Positions 18,673-30,045 of a stretch of DNA of 64,000 nucleotides are shown in pieces. Where the stretch lies: contig NZ_CP046884.1 in assembly GCF_014522205.1 (NCBI RefSeq), forward strand, positions 1,922,001 through 1,986,000, written 5' to 3'. This DNA comes from Corynebacterium poyangense (GTDB lineage: Bacteria > Actinomycetota > Actinomycetes > Mycobacteriales > Mycobacteriaceae). A program made the position numbers and the translations under genes. The stretch's first letter is position 1. The number at the start of each line of letters is the position of its first letter. The notes beneath the pieces are model-generated. The model did not search any database. It was given only the letters and a program-made list of their open reading frames with translations, and was not told where the DNA came from.

Positions 18673-19731
18673 CTAGTATTTAATGGCGATCCGACCGTCT
18701 ACTTTCCCATCTACCAGGTGCCGGAAAACATCATTAATATCTTCCAGTTGGCATTCGCTGACAATGGGTTTGACTAAGCCGCGCGCATAAAAGTCGAGGG
18801 CTTCGTCCATGTCTTGGCGGGTCCCGACCAAGGAACCGCGAATGGTGAGTTGTTTGAACACAATGTCAAAAATGGGGGCTGGGAAATCTCCTGGGGGAAG
18901 ACCGTTAAAAACGATGACCGCTCCACGTCGCGCCATATCAATGGCCTGCCCGAAGGCTGCATTATGAACGGCAGTGACTAGCACCCCATGGGCGCCACCC
19001 CCGGTGATTTGTGCTACCGCTTCGCCGACGTTTAGACCTTCTTCAGAGGCATCAACTACTGCTTCCGCCCCGAGACTTTTCGCTAGTTGAAGGGCCTCCT
19101 GGCGAATATCGAGGGCAATGACTCGCATCCCCATCGCCACGGCATATTGAACCGCCACGTGGCCAAGCCCACCGATTCCAGAGATCACCACCCATTGCCC
19201 CGGTTTGACCTCGGTATTCTTCAAACCTTTGTACACAGTCACTCCGGCGCACAGAATAGGTGCTACCTCAACTGGTTGAGCCCCCGCTGGGATCTTTGGC
19301 GCATAGCGGGTATCAACCAGCATGTACTCCCCAAAAGATCCATTGACGGTATATCCACCGTATTCTGCACTCTCACACATGGTTTCTCTTCCGGTGCGGC
19401 AATATTCACAAGTTCCGCACGCCGACCACAGCCAGGCATTCCCCACCATGTCTCCAAGCTTGACGTCATGCTCACCCGGACCCAGCTTGACCACGGTTCC
19501 TACCCCTTCATGTCCAGGAACAAAGGGCGGTTGTGGTTTTACTGGCCAATCACCATCAGCAGCGTGGACATCAGTGTGGCAGACTCCTGAGGCGATGAGC
19601 TTGACGAGTGCTTGGTGGCGTCCTGGCTCTGGCAGCGAGGTTTCTTGAATGTCGAGCGCTGCACCAAAGTCTGTCACGGTGGCAGCTTTCATGACATCAT
19701 TGTGCGCCGACCTACTCTGAGTTGTCGTCAT
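18673..19731 (-). CDS. adhP: Zinc-dependent alcohol dehydrogenase
   Basis: The start at 19731 is chosen because AAGGAG lies 7 bases upstream; the product is 352 residues. It is a medium-chain dehydrogenase: catalytic zinc region CHTDVHAADGDW and GHEGVG, structural zinc cysteines in CGTCEYCRTGRETMC, and the Rossmann motif GIGGLGHVAV. It is close to AdhP/AdhA-type enzymes that interconvert ethanol and acetaldehyde with NAD. Upstream lies a palindrome (19782-19793) of the CRP/GlxR type overlapping the likely -10 region, which fits the known carbon control of adhA in C. glutamicum. It stands alone with its own terminator. Confidence 0.9.
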   Translation of the reverse strand: MTTTQSRSAHNDVMKAATVTDFGAALDIQETSLPEPGRHQALVKLIASGVCHTDVHAADGDWPVKPQPPFVPGHEGVGTVVKLGPGEHDVKLGDMVGNAWLWSACGTCEYCRTGRETMCESAEYGGYTVNGSFGEYMLVDTRYAPKIPAGAQPVEVAPILCAGVTVYKGLKNTEVKPGQWVVISGIGGLGHVAVQYAVAMGMRVIALDIRQEALQLAKSLGAEAVVDASEEGLNVGEAVAQITGGGAHGVLVTAVHNAAFGQAIDMARRGAVIVFNGLPPGDFPAPIFDIVFKQLTIRGSLVGTRQDMDEALDFYARGLVKPIVSECQLEDINDVFRHLVDGKVDGRIAIKY

Positions 19732-19779
19732 GATAGGACTCCTTAGGTTCAACTGGGACAATCACCTACGAAGCCTAAC

Positions 19780-19795
19780 AGTGATCTAGATCATA
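19780..19795. promoter_or_regulatory. CRP/GlxR-like palindrome upstream of adhP
   Basis: AGTGATCTAGATCATA contains the perfect palindrome TGATCTAGATCA and resembles the CRP-type consensus TGTGA-N6-TCACA, with two mismatches in the outer bases. A TATATGAT -10-like string for adhP overlaps its promoter-distal side. Confidence 0.45.
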
Positions 19796-19885
19796 TAATT
19801 AGGCGCAGCGTAATAGTTTTTTAAATTTTTCTAACTGATAATAGTTGTCGTTTTTAATAGCGCTGGGGCGGCTTCGAGCTGCACA

Positions 19886-19927
19886 TAAAAAAGCAGGACC
19901 AAGGTGATAGACACCCTGTCCTGCAGT
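19886..19927 (-). terminator. Terminator after ndk
   Basis: On the minus strand GCAGGAC pairs with GTCCTGC, with GGGTG/CACC pairing inside the stem, then TTTTTT. It lies just after the ndk stop. Confidence 0.85.
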
Positions 19928-19949
19928 GACGAAGATTGCTGATGAAACT

Positions 19950-20360
19950 CTAGAGGTTAGGGAACCAGATAGCGATTTCCCGCTCAGCTGATTCGGGAGA
20001 ATCAGAACCGTGAACCACATTTTCTCCGACGCTGAGAGCGAAGTCTCCACGAATGGTGCCAGGGGTTGCTTTGCTTACTGGATCAGTGCCACCAGCAAGC
20101 TGGCGCCAAGCATCGATAGCACGCTCCCCTTCAACGATGCCGGCAACAAGCGGAGCGGAGGTGATGAACTCCACCAGTTCTCCAAAAAACGGCTTGTCCT
20201 TATGCTCCGCATAGTGCTTTTCCGCCGTGTCCCGGTCAGCAACCCGCAGATCCATCGCAACGAGCTTGAGCCCCTTTTTCTCGATGCGGCTAATAATTTC
20301 ACCGATGTGTCCGTTCTTCACACCGTCGGGCTTAATAAGAATCAGAGTGCGTTCTGTCAT
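19950..20360 (-). CDS. ndk: Nucleoside diphosphate kinase
   Basis: A 136-residue kinase that moves phosphate between nucleoside tri- and diphosphates. [17 protein letters not shown] marks the N-terminus, so I use the ATG at 20360 and not the longer open frame to 20477. The active-site histidine is in [15 protein letters not shown] (NVVHGSD). TAGACT lies 7 bases before the ATG with no Shine-Dalgarno, so the mRNA is probably leaderless. It lies after the valS-folC-DUF4233 operon but with its own promoter and terminator. Confidence 0.97.
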   Translation of the reverse strand: MTERTLILIKPDGVKNGHIGEIISRIEKKGLKLVAMDLRVADRDTAEKHYAEHKDKPFFGELVEFITSAPLVAGIVEGERAIDAWRQLAGGTDPVSKATPGTIRGDFALSVGENVVHGSDSPESAEREIAIWFPNL

Positions 20361-20367
20361 GGCGGCT

Positions 20368-20373
20368 AGTCTA
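20368..20373 (-). promoter_or_regulatory. -10 element of a leaderless promoter for ndk
   Basis: TAGACT on the minus strand lies 7 bases before the ndk ATG; no ribosome binding site is present. Confidence 0.55.
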
Positions 20374-20398
20374 ACAGGCGGTTTCTTAGCCATCCCGG

Positions 20399-20833
20399 TT
20401 AGAGGTGTTGAGTGGTTAACAGACCCCGCTTCATTCTTTCCATGAGGTTGCGGCGCAGATAGAGCAAATACCACCATACCAGGACGAAAATAACACCCAC
20501 GATTCCCATAGATAGGTGAACGAGGAAACCTCCAGCAAGGACAAACACCTGTAAGATGACGGCGGCGATGAGTGCCCAGGAATAGCGCTGTAAAAAGGAT
20601 AGTGCCACGTGGGCTGCACCTACTAGACAGACGTAGACCTGGTTGAAAGATGTCCAGTAGCTCCCTTCGTCAATTCGGAGGATCACGGTCAGCACGAGGA
20701 AAACTGTGATGGCCTCCATAATTAGGGTGCCGGATTGAACCCCCCGAACCCCTTTAAGAGGATCTTTTTCGGGAGCATGTCCTGGACCTAGCGGACCGTA
20801 TTCAACGTTGTCGTTATTCTTCCCGCGCCTCAT
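20399..20833 (-). CDS. DUF4233 small membrane protein
   Basis: A 144-residue protein with a polar N-terminus and four hydrophobic segments (about residues 37-55, 65-80, 85-105, 108-128). It matches in size and position the DUF4233 family found next to folC in actinobacteria. Function is unknown. Its start overlaps the folC stop by ATGA with AAAGGAG 5 bases upstream, so it is translationally coupled to folC and belongs to the valS-folC operon. Confidence 0.82.
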   Translation of the reverse strand: MRRGKNNDNVEYGPLGPGHAPEKDPLKGVRGVQSGTLIMEAITVFLVLTVILRIDEGSYWTSFNQVYVCLVGAAHVALSFLQRYSWALIAAVILQVFVLAGGFLVHLSMGIVGVIFVLVWWYLLYLRRNLMERMKRGLLTTQHL

Positions 20834-22299
20834 GCAGGCTCCTTTCCAAACAGGGTGCGAGCTTCCCCTGCCGTCACCACGGATCCGGTGATAATGACGC
20901 CGGATCCAGATTGGATATCGGTGTCTTCGGCCAACGCTACAGCTAGTTCTATGGCACCCGGAAGCTGAGCTGCTTCATGGACTCGTTCTTCACCAAAAAT
21001 CAGCCGAGCTTCTTCTGCCAAATCAGCAGCGCTGGAGGCTCGCGGAGAGGAATTCTGAGTGCAGACAACCTCGCTGAGGTAGGGTTCAAGCTCTTTCAAA
21101 ATACCGATGTGGTCCTTATCCCCTAGCGTCGCAACTACACCAATAAGCCTGCTGAATTCAAAATCTCGATCCAGCGCTTGGGCTAGAGCTCGGGCGCCGT
21201 GAGGATTATGAGCTGCATCAATAAAAGTGGTGGGAGTAGCCCGCACCCGTTCTAACCGCCCGGGGGATGCTACTGAGGAAAAACCTTCTTGCACCGTATT
21301 AAGATCCAGCGCCTTCCCCGGTGCAGCCCCAAAGAAAGCTTCTACCGCCGCTAAAGCTAGGGCCGCGTTCCGGGCTTGGTGTTCGCCGGACAGGGGTAAC
21401 ACAATATCCGGATAATCTCCAGCTAATCCCCGTAACTCCAGCTGCTGTCCGCCCACCGCAAGGGTGGACTTAAGTACCCCCCACTCACTGCCTTCTCGGG
21501 CAACTGCGGCATCAACAGCAACCGCCTGCTCTAGGAGAACCTTCATTGCTTCGGGTTCCTGCTGCGCGATAATCGCGATATTTTCTGGCGGTGTCAATAA
21601 ATCACTGACATCCCAGCGCGAATGAATAATCCCCGCCTTTTCTTCAGCAATGTCAGTGAGGGTATCCCCTAAATAGTCGGTGTGATCCAAACCAATAGGC
21701 GTAATCACCGCGACGTCTGCGCTAATCACATTGGTCGCATCCCAACGCCCACCCATCCCGGTTTCAACGATCGCAACATCGACCGGAGCATCAGCGAAAG
21801 CAGCATAAGCCATGGCTGTGAGGACCTCAAACTTCGACATTTTCATGCCGCATTGTTCATCGACCATCTCCACATAAGGTCGAATCTCTCGCCACATTCG
21901 TACGTAGTCCCGTGGATGAAGGGGAATCCCGTCGATAGCTATTCGCTCAGTGACTAACTGCAAATGAGGACTCGTAGTCCGGCCAGTACGGCGATGAAAA
22001 GCTCGCAGCAGAGCATCTATCATCCGAACAACTGAGGTTTTCCCATTAGTACCGGCGACATGGATGGCCGGATAAGCCCGCTGCGGTGACCCCAAAATAT
22101 CCATGAGCATCTCCATGCGCTCAAGGCTGGGATCAATCTTCGTTTCCGGCCAGCGAGTATCCAGTTCAGCCTCCACTGCAGCTAATTCCGCTAGATCAGC
22201 CTCGCTGATTTCTCGTGATGCTGGAGCATTACGTTGAGCGTCTAAATCACCCAAGCTCAAGCTCAACCCGTGATCGGTGAGCTCTACTTTATCGTGCAC
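20830..22299 (-). CDS. folC: Folylpolyglutamate / dihydrofolate synthase
   Basis: A 489-residue Mur-ligase-family enzyme that adds glutamate to folates. Visible: the ATP-binding P-loop VAGTNGKTSVVRMI, the region VAIVETGMGGRWDATN, and the C-terminal FIDAAHNPHGARAL. The GTG start shares one base with the valS stop (TAGTG), so translation is coupled. valS-folC-DUF4233 is an actinobacterial operon. Confidence 0.95.
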   Translation of the reverse strand: MHDKVELTDHGLSLSLGDLDAQRNAPASREISEADLAELAAVEAELDTRWPETKIDPSLERMEMLMDILGSPQRAYPAIHVAGTNGKTSVVRMIDALLRAFHRRTGRTTSPHLQLVTERIAIDGIPLHPRDYVRMWREIRPYVEMVDEQCGMKMSKFEVLTAMAYAAFADAPVDVAIVETGMGGRWDATNVISADVAVITPIGLDHTDYLGDTLTDIAEEKAGIIHSRWDVSDLLTPPENIAIIAQQEPEAMKVLLEQAVAVDAAVAREGSEWGVLKSTLAVGGQQLELRGLAGDYPDIVLPLSGEHQARNAALALAAVEAFFGAAPGKALDLNTVQEGFSSVASPGRLERVRATPTTFIDAAHNPHGARALAQALDRDFEFSRLIGVVATLGDKDHIGILKELEPYLSEVVCTQNSSPRASSAADLAEEARLIFGEERVHEAAQLPGAIELAVALAEDTDIQSGSGVIITGSVVTAGEARTLFGKEPA

Positions 22300-24983
22300 T
22301 AGCTCAAAGCCTCCAAACGTTGGCTAATTCGCTCACATTCTTCCTGAGCTACCTGCTGCCGTTCCCGAATCTTTTCCACCACGTGAGCTGGAGCTTTATT
22401 CAAGAAATTATCATTACCCAATTTCTTCGCTGTAGTCTCCAACTCCTTGCGAGCCTTGGCAAGATCCTTTTCCAGACGGGTCCGCTCTGCAGCGACATCG
22501 ACGGTGCCAGAAGTATCCAGGGCCACGTCCAACGTTCCCTGACTTAGGCGAACTTCCACCGTTGCGGAGGCGGTGAAATTTTCTTCTTCCTTCTCCACCC
22601 GAGCCAAGGATCTGATCACATCTTCTTGATCAGCTAAATCCACCGCCGCTAAATCCATCAAGGCGGGAACTTTCTGCGAGGGTTTCACTCCTTGATCCGA
22701 ACGGAAACGACGCAATTCAGTAACGAGTTTCTCGAGATCTTTCATTCGTCGAGCAGCCCGCTCATCTGGTGCCACTCCACCATTGGTGTCCTCGGAGGTA
22801 GGCCAGGCTGAAATAGTAATGGATTCTTCCTCCGTTAACGCCATCCACAACACCTCAGTCACAAAAGGCATAACGGGGTGTAGGAGCTTCAACAGCACAT
22901 TGAGCACACGCCCCAACACCACTTGGGTGTTGCGACCGCGCTCATCCTCACCCTCACGAGGAATCTGTACCTTGGCAATTTCTAGATACCAATCGCAGAA
23001 TGTTCCCCAGGTAAATTGATAAAGTTCCTCGCTAGCCTTAGCAAATTGGTAGTTATCCAAATAGGAATCGACCGAGCTTCGGACAGCTTCTAATTCATCA
23101 AGCACCCAACGGTCAGCGTCTGTCAGCGCGGAACGATCCGGCAGTTCACCCACGGTTGCACCATTCATCAGGGCAAATCGGGTGGCGTTAAAGAGCTTGG
23201 TGGCAAAGTTACGGGAAGAATGAGCGGCATCTTCACCGAGTGGCAAATCAATACCTGGGTTGGCCCCTCTCGCCAAAGCAAAGCGAAGAGCATCAGCACC
23301 AAACCGTTCCACCCAATCCAAGGGATCAATGCCGTTACCTAAAGACTTAGACATCTTCCGACCGTGCTCGTCGCGCACCAACCCGTGGAGGTAGAGATCT
23401 TTGAAGGGGACCTGGGGACGACCACTGTCGGCTGTGCCTAATAGCTCCGGGGTGGTCTTTCCGGAAAATGTACCGAACATCATCATCCGGGCTACCCAGA
23501 AGAAGAGGATGTCATAGGCGGTTACTAGCACCGAGGTGGGGTAGAAACGCTGGAGGTCGTCGGTGCTATCCGGCCACCCTAGAGTGGAAAAGGGCCATAG
23601 CGCAGAAGAGAACCAGGTATCAAGGACATCGGGATCTTGCTCCCAACCTTCACCACTCGGCGGTTCTTCATCTGGGCCAACGCACACAACTTCTCCATTG
23701 GGCCCATACCAAATAGGAATGCGGTGTCCCCACCACAGCTGCCGGGAGATACACCAATCATGCATATCATCGACCCAGTCAAAATATCGCGGCTCCAGGC
23801 TCGTCGGGTGAATAACTGTATCTCCTTGACGGACTGCGTCTCCGGACATTTTCGCCAGCTCAGCAACCTTGACATACCACTGCAAGCTCAGACGAGGTTC
23901 AATAGCTTCTCCAGACCGCTCGGAATGCCCCACTGAGTGAACATAGGGGCGGATTTCTTTCACAATCCGGCCTTGTTCGCGTAATGCTTCGCAAATCTCG
24001 GTTCGGGCTTCTTCTCTGCTTAGCCCATCAAAACGAGTCCCCGTATCAGCTATCCGCCCCTTCTTATCCATGATGTTCGGCATATCCAGGTTATGCCGAA
24101 GCCCCATGGCATAGTCATTGGGATCGTGAGCTGGGGTGATCTTCACAGCCCCCGTGCCAAATTCAGGATCCACATAGTCATCGGCAATGATCTTGAGACT
24201 GAGATCATCCCGGAAAGGGTGAGGTAATTCCTGGCCCACTAAATGGTGATAACGTTCGTCATCGGGGTGGACGGCAATGGCTACGTCCCCCAGCATGGTT
24301 TCTATCCGGGTAGTTGCTACCACCACATGAGGCTCATTATCATTCATTGAGCCGTAGCGGAAACTAACAAGTTCACCTTCCACGTCCTGATAAACAACTT
24401 CAATATCGCTGACTGCTGTTTCTAAGACGGGAGACCAATTCACCAGCCGATGAGCACGATAAATTAATCCGTGGTCATATAGCTGCTTGAAGATAGTTAA
24501 TACCGCATTGCTGAGACCTTCATCAAGGGTGAAACGTTCCCGGGACCAATCCAAGGAATCACCCAAGGCGCGCATCTGACTGGTAATGGTTCCGCCGTAT
24601 TGACGTTTCCACTCCCATACTTTGTCTATGAAGGCTTCCCGATCATAGTCCCATCGGGATTTCCCCTCCTTCTTCTGGAGCATGGCTTCTACTTTGGTTT
24701 GGGTAGCAATGCCGGCGTGGTCCATTCCCGGCAGCCATAGCACTTCATAGCCTTGCATCCGCTTGCGGCGAACAATAGCGTCCGCCAAGGTGTGGTCAAA
24801 GGCGTGTCCGATATGGAGTTGCCCGGTCACATTAGGGGGCGGCAACACAATGGAAAATGGCGGTTTGGAGCTAGACACGTCTGCGGTGAAGTAGCCGCGA
24901 TCTACCCACCGCTGGTACACCTCGGTCTCATAAACCTGGGGTTCCCAGGACTTTGGCAGAGCGTCTGCCCGATTCTTCGCCAT
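22299..24983 (-). CDS. valS: Valyl-tRNA synthetase
   Basis: An 894-residue class I tRNA synthetase. The HIGH motif is in [17 protein letters not shown] and the KMSKS motif in [16 protein letters not shown]. The editing domain and the C-terminal coiled-coil arm (residues about 830-894, [17 protein letters not shown]) are all in place, so it is full length. GGAAGGA upstream of the ATG at 24983 is a good ribosome site. It is the first gene of the valS-folC-DUF4233 operon. Confidence 0.98.
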   Translation of the reverse strand: MAKNRADALPKSWEPQVYETEVYQRWVDRGYFTADVSSSKPPFSIVLPPPNVTGQLHIGHAFDHTLADAIVRRKRMQGYEVLWLPGMDHAGIATQTKVEAMLQKKEGKSRWDYDREAFIDKVWEWKRQYGGTITSQMRALGDSLDWSRERFTLDEGLSNAVLTIFKQLYDHGLIYRAHRLVNWSPVLETAVSDIEVVYQDVEGELVSFRYGSMNDNEPHVVVATTRIETMLGDVAIAVHPDDERYHHLVGQELPHPFRDDLSLKIIADDYVDPEFGTGAVKITPAHDPNDYAMGLRHNLDMPNIMDKKGRIADTGTRFDGLSREEARTEICEALREQGRIVKEIRPYVHSVGHSERSGEAIEPRLSLQWYVKVAELAKMSGDAVRQGDTVIHPTSLEPRYFDWVDDMHDWCISRQLWWGHRIPIWYGPNGEVVCVGPDEEPPSGEGWEQDPDVLDTWFSSALWPFSTLGWPDSTDDLQRFYPTSVLVTAYDILFFWVARMMMFGTFSGKTTPELLGTADSGRPQVPFKDLYLHGLVRDEHGRKMSKSLGNGIDPLDWVERFGADALRFALARGANPGIDLPLGEDAAHSSRNFATKLFNATRFALMNGATVGELPDRSALTDADRWVLDELEAVRSSVDSYLDNYQFAKASEELYQFTWGTFCDWYLEIAKVQIPREGEDERGRNTQVVLGRVLNVLLKLLHPVMPFVTEVLWMALTEEESITISAWPTSEDTNGGVAPDERAARRMKDLEKLVTELRRFRSDQGVKPSQKVPALMDLAAVDLADQEDVIRSLARVEKEEENFTASATVEVRLSQGTLDVALDTSGTVDVAAERTRLEKDLAKARKELETTAKKLGNDNFLNKAPAHVVEKIRERQQVAQEECERISQRLEALS

Positions 24984-25065
24984 TGTTTATTCCTTCCACG
25001 TGTAGTACTGCACTTATCCTAATCAGCCGCTTAGACACTACTAGAATAGGGGATGACCTGGTGTT

Positions 25066-26559
25066 TTAATGGGCACTCAGGTCCATTGACCAATTTTCTT
25101 CAGGAAGCACAATTTTGATTTGAGCAATCCCGTCATTATCTATTGAGAGGGTTTCTTCGACCAACGGTCCCGGACCCGTCCGGGTGACGGGAATGTCTCG
25201 AAGCTGTTCCTGGCTGAGGTGAACGTCGGATCTTCTTAAGGCGGGATCAAAGGGCACCAGCACCTCGGTGAGGAGAGCTAAATCTCCCGGCGCATAGGAT
25301 TCATCAATATTGACATACTCTACGTACCGGAACCATCCAATATTATGTGCCGCCCGGTACCGTCGGGTAATGTGCGTCCCTCCCTGAGCTGAACCAGGTG
25401 CCAGCAGCGGATCAAAACTGACCGCCTGGCCAGCATCCATTTCACGGAAAACCCCGATACCTCGGGAGCGCCGATCAGAAAGAAGGTATTCAGAACTGGG
25501 GTCCGCCGCAATGGCTAGACCCACAGCGGTCGAAGCGGTAGGAAGGGGTGATCGGTGTACCCGACGTCCGTATCTTTCGCGCAGCATTCTCGGCACTAGA
25601 GGCAAAGCGGTAGCCCCACCTACTAAATAAATTCCAGCGATATCAGTGTCCACGAGGGAAGATTCTGCCCCCACAAGTGGTTGGGTGGCCTCAAGTGACT
25701 GTTCAATCAGCGGAGTGATGGCGTGATAAAAAGTGTCTACTGGAATGATGATATCTTCATCGTTTAGTTCCATGACTAGCCGCTTAGACTGCGGTTTTAA
25801 TGCTTCCTTGGCACTGCGAACCTCATCGAGAAGCCGTCGACGTGCACCACGCCCAAACGCGTCTTCATCCCGATGCGCCGCTTTGAGCGTGAGTTCAGCT
25901 AAGACCTCATCAAAGTCGTCTCCCCCGAGGCGAGAAATCCCGCGGGAAGCTACAACCTCATGATGGTGTCCATGAATTCGGAGCAAGGAGACATCGAAAG
26001 TACCGCCACCGAGATCATAGACAATAATGCTTCGACGCTTAGAGTTTAAGGTCCCAGCGTGTCGGTGCGTATATTCAAAAGCCGCTGCACTTGGCTCGTT
26101 GACGAGCCCAATCACCTCTACCCCAGCGCTTCGGAATGCATCAACAGTCAACAGCCGCTGAGCGCTAGGCGCATTGGCGGGCACACCCAATACAACTTCC
26201 GGAGTGGAGTAGTCTGCCTGCTGGTGTTGGAAAGCTAGAAGACAGCGCACCACAGCGTGGGCATAGGCCTGAAGAATATCGCCCAAACTACGGGTCTCGT
26301 CACCACAATCCACCGGAGTTTGGGAATTTACCTGACCACCTGACAGCAGGCGCTTAAAACTGCGGATCAGGGTAGGGGAATCAGCATAGAGCGCCTCCCA
26401 CCCCACCCGTATTTTTCCGGCAGAATCTAAGGCGACCACGGTGGGGATGTACTCCTCCGGGTCGCCATAATGGTCTGCCACGTTGACGACCGGATAATTT
26501 CCTCGATCAACAGCAGCAATTACCGTGCGGGTGGTACCAAAATCAATGCCGAAACGCAT
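25066..26559 (-). CDS. Short Hsp70-family protein
   Basis: A 497-residue Hsp70-like ATPase. The nucleotide-binding domain is complete: MRFGIDFGTTRTVIA at the start, VNEPSAAAFEY, and IVYDLGGGTFDVSLL, then YLVGGATALPLVPRML. After it only about 130 residues remain, predicted beta-rich, so the helical lid of DnaK and the EEVD-like tail are absent. It is not the main DnaK and has no dnaJ or grpE neighbour. The role is unknown; short actinobacterial relatives are common. TAAAGT lies 7 bases before the ATG, suggesting a leaderless mRNA. Confidence 0.85.
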   Translation of the reverse strand: MRFGIDFGTTRTVIAAVDRGNYPVVNVADHYGDPEEYIPTVVALDSAGKIRVGWEALYADSPTLIRSFKRLLSGGQVNSQTPVDCGDETRSLGDILQAYAHAVVRCLLAFQHQQADYSTPEVVLGVPANAPSAQRLLTVDAFRSAGVEVIGLVNEPSAAAFEYTHRHAGTLNSKRRSIIVYDLGGGTFDVSLLRIHGHHHEVVASRGISRLGGDDFDEVLAELTLKAAHRDEDAFGRGARRRLLDEVRSAKEALKPQSKRLVMELNDEDIIIPVDTFYHAITPLIEQSLEATQPLVGAESSLVDTDIAGIYLVGGATALPLVPRMLRERYGRRVHRSPLPTASTAVGLAIAADPSSEYLLSDRRSRGIGVFREMDAGQAVSFDPLLAPGSAQGGTHITRRYRAAHNIGWFRYVEYVNIDESYAPGDLALLTEVLVPFDPALRRSDVHLSQEQLRDIPVTRTGPGPLVEETLSIDNDGIAQIKIVLPEENWSMDLSAH

Positions 26560-26566
26560 GAATCTG

Positions 26567-26572
26567 ACTTTA
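26567..26572 (-). promoter_or_regulatory. -10 element of a leaderless promoter for the Hsp70-like gene
   Basis: TAAAGT on the minus strand is 7 bases from the ATG at 26559; no Shine-Dalgarno is visible. The hexamer lies in the 29-base gap after mdh. Confidence 0.45.
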
Positions 26573-26588
26573 GACCACCATGAGATTC

Positions 26589-27620
<1,032 letters not shown>

Positions 27621-27856
27621 TTACTAGCCTAGTCCCCATTACTCCGCTCATTTAAGGGAGATTTGTCACCTTTTAGGAAAAATGTAACCCTCCCCCATTA
27701 CCCCCAAATGTGCCGGGATGACCTGCAGTTTTCTGGGAGTTCTCTGGGAAACTCACAATTCCTTAGCTCTAGGTGACACTTTAAGGCACCATAGGGGCAG
27801 CGGCGCCGTTATTTTCTGATCAGATCTGCGTTGCTGTGCAGGAAGGATTAGCGAAT

Positions 27857-28591
27857 ATGAATATTGATGAAGCCATCGACGGCGGCACCGAAGGCGCAGT
27901 GTCTCCTAGTGATGTCGTTGATGTCGCTTTAGAGCTATTCGCAAAAAAGGGATATTCCGATGCAAAATTAGAGGCTATTGCCACGAAATCTGGCATGTCG
28001 AAGCGCATGATCCATTACCATTTCGGAAATAAACGTGGATTATATTTGCGTTCTCTCACTGAAGCAGTTCATCGCGCTTATCCAGATCCTAAAGAATTAG
28101 AATTAGATAGCTCTGTGCCGGTTGAGGGAGTCCGGAAAATGGTCGACGCTATCTGGACGCACATGGTTTCTCATCCCAAGGAACTCACCCTATTAGTGGG
28201 TGAAAGCCTGCACAATAACGCTAAATTAAAAAACTCAGCGCCCTTGGCTGACGCCTCAGAATTGACTCTTCACCTTGACAAATTACTGATGCTAGGCCAA
28301 GACGCTGGAGCTTTCCGTCCCGGAATCTCGGCCGAGGATGTTTTCACGCTTATTACTTCTTTCGCTTATTACCGGGTGTCTTTGGACTCCGTGATGAAGA
28401 ATCTTTTAGATATTGACATGGATCGTCCCGAAAATCTCTCCGGTATGCACCGGTTAGTGATGGACACCGTGCTAGCTTTCTTGACGTCCAATATCCCGGC
28501 GACCGGACAATCAAGTTACCTCACTCCGGAGGTTAGCGATGAACCACAGTCAGCTGCAGAAATCTATTTTTCTGACGGCGAATTTAACTAA
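27857..28591 (+). CDS. TetR-family transcriptional regulator
   Basis: A 244-residue repressor-type protein. I start at the ATG at 27857 because AGGAAGGA lies 10 bases upstream. A helix-turn-helix lies at about residues 20-65 (VALELFAKKGYSDAKLEAIA, then GMSKRMIHYHFGNKRGLY), followed by an all-helical ligand domain. It is divergent from mdh and may act on it or on itself; nothing in the sequence shows the ligand. Confidence 0.85.
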   Translation: MNIDEAIDGGTEGAVSPSDVVDVALELFAKKGYSDAKLEAIATKSGMSKRMIHYHFGNKRGLYLRSLTEAVHRAYPDPKELELDSSVPVEGVRKMVDAIWTHMVSHPKELTLLVGESLHNNAKLKNSAPLADASELTLHLDKLLMLGQDAGAFRPGISAEDVFTLITSFAYYRVSLDSVMKNLLDIDMDRPENLSGMHRLVMDTVLAFLTSNIPATGQSSYLTPEVSDEPQSAAEIYFSDGEFN

Positions 28592-28666
28592 ACCTCTCCG
28601 CCCCTATCCGGCGCAGCCGCAGATACTTTGGGCCCCCTTGTGTTCTTTGGCTACGTAGCTGAGGAG

Positions 28667-28672
28667 TAGGAT
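28667..28672 (+). promoter_or_regulatory. -10-like element before trkH
   Basis: TAGGAT lies 8 bases before the trkH ATG. The GAGGAG upstream is too far away to be a good ribosome site, so a leaderless mRNA is possible. Confidence 0.35.
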
Positions 28673-28680
28673 CACGCGCC

Positions 28681-30045
28681 ATGATCGGATCTAAACCGAG
28701 GCTGTCTCCCCAGACCCGAGTGTGTTGGGGTTTCGCCGGATTAGTGTGCCTAGGCACGCTGTTTTTGTCGACGCCGTGGGCCAGTGCCGGACCCGAACCC
28801 GTGCCCGTGCCCGATGCTCTTTTTACCGCGACGTCCGCCGTCAGCCTCACCGGGCTAGTAACTGTCGATACTGGGACTGTTTGGTCCACTGCTGGCCGCG
28901 TGACCATTGCCCTGTTAATCCAATTCGGTGGTTTAGGGTTCATGACTATGGCCTCCCTGTTGACGCTTGCGATCTCTGGGCGGCTAGGGCTTAGTCAAAA
29001 TGAAGATGCCCAAGCCGAAGGCCGCGGAGTTGATCACGGTGAGGTGGTCTGGGTGGTGCGATCCACCATCCTCTTCACCCTCGGAGTAGAACTGTTTATC
29101 GCCGCGGTTCTGGCCTTAAGGTTTTCTCTCGCCTATCCGCATTCAGGGATTCTGGAGCCACTATGGTTTGGTATCTTCCACGCTATTTCCAGTTTCAACA
29201 ACGCCGGTTTTGCACTGCAAAGCGATAATATGATCAGTTTTAATACTGATCCCTTTATCTTGCTGCCTCTAGCATTGTCCCTCATTATCGGCGGTATAGG
29301 CTTTCCAGTCTTATTAGAATTAGCACGCCGTTTCCGCTGGTATTTCTTCAACCACGGCCAGCGTCGTCGTTGGAGTTTAACGGCACGCTTTACTTTTATC
29401 GGAACGCTTAGCCTCATTGTCGCCGGAACGCTATTAGTATTACTGGCAGAATGGCGCGGCGCTCTGAGTACGTTCGGCAATCAATATCACCTAAAGTTTC
29501 TCAACGCATTTTTTGCCGGAGTCAGCCCGCGTACCGCCGGATTCAATGCTCTCGACTATGCCAATTTCCACCCTTCCACCCTGCTAGGAACCGATATCCT
29601 CATGGTCATCGGTGGAGGTACCGGAGGTACCGCCGGTGGCGTCAAAGTCACCACTGCGGCAGTCCTAGGAGCCGCCGTCCTAGCTGAAATTCGTGGTTTT
29701 AATTCCACCACTCTCGGAGCCCGTCGAGTTCCTTCAGAAACTATTCGCCGAGCTTTAGCTCTCCTAACTCTCTCCTTGCTCTTAATTGTCGGCGCAGTAA
29801 CCACGCTACTTTTCCTTGCGCCACAATTTACGACGGACCAAATTGTGTTTGAGGTGTGTAGCGCCTTTGCTACCGTCGGACTTTCTACCGGAATAACTCC
29901 GGATCTACCTTTTAGTGCCCAAGCGGTTATTATCTGTCTTATGTTCGCTGGTCGCGTGGGACCTTTGGTGCTGGCAACAGCCTTCGCCTCACGCAATAAA
30001 CCCCGCTATTACGACTATCCCGAGGAGCGTCCTTCTCTTGGCTGA
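28681..30045 (+). CDS. trkH: Potassium uptake channel subunit TrkH/KtrB
   Basis: A 454-residue membrane protein of the Trk/Ktr potassium transporter family with four P-loop repeats; selectivity-filter-type strings are visible (TSAVSLTGLVT, ISSFNNAGF, SPRTAGFN, AFATVGLSTG). It forms the ion path and works with the regulatory TrkA subunit encoded directly after it. The trkA start lies inside its last codons, so the two are made together. Confidence 0.92.
   Translation: MIGSKPRLSPQTRVCWGFAGLVCLGTLFLSTPWASAGPEPVPVPDALFTATSAVSLTGLVTVDTGTVWSTAGRVTIALLIQFGGLGFMTMASLLTLAISGRLGLSQNEDAQAEGRGVDHGEVVWVVRSTILFTLGVELFIAAVLALRFSLAYPHSGILEPLWFGIFHAISSFNNAGFALQSDNMISFNTDPFILLPLALSLIIGGIGFPVLLELARRFRWYFFNHGQRRRWSLTARFTFIGTLSLIVAGTLLVLLAEWRGALSTFGNQYHLKFLNAFFAGVSPRTAGFNALDYANFHPSTLLGTDILMVIGGGTGGTAGGVKVTTAAVLGAAVLAEIRGFNSTTLGARRVPSETIRRALALLTLSLLLIVGAVTTLLFLAPQFTTDQIVFEVCSAFATVGLSTGITPDLPFSAQAVIICLMFAGRVGPLVLATAFASRNKPRYYDYPEERPSLG

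Noticed and set aside
27660..27720. C-rich stretch before mdh considered as a 6C RNA
   Set aside because: The two-hairpin form with C-rich loops could not be drawn; only scattered C runs are present.
28584..28943. 119-codon minus frame between the TetR and trkH genes
   Set aside because: Mostly antisense to the start of trkH; no ribosome site.
29556..29996. 146-codon frame opposite trkH
   Set aside because: Shadow frame inside the conserved trkH gene.
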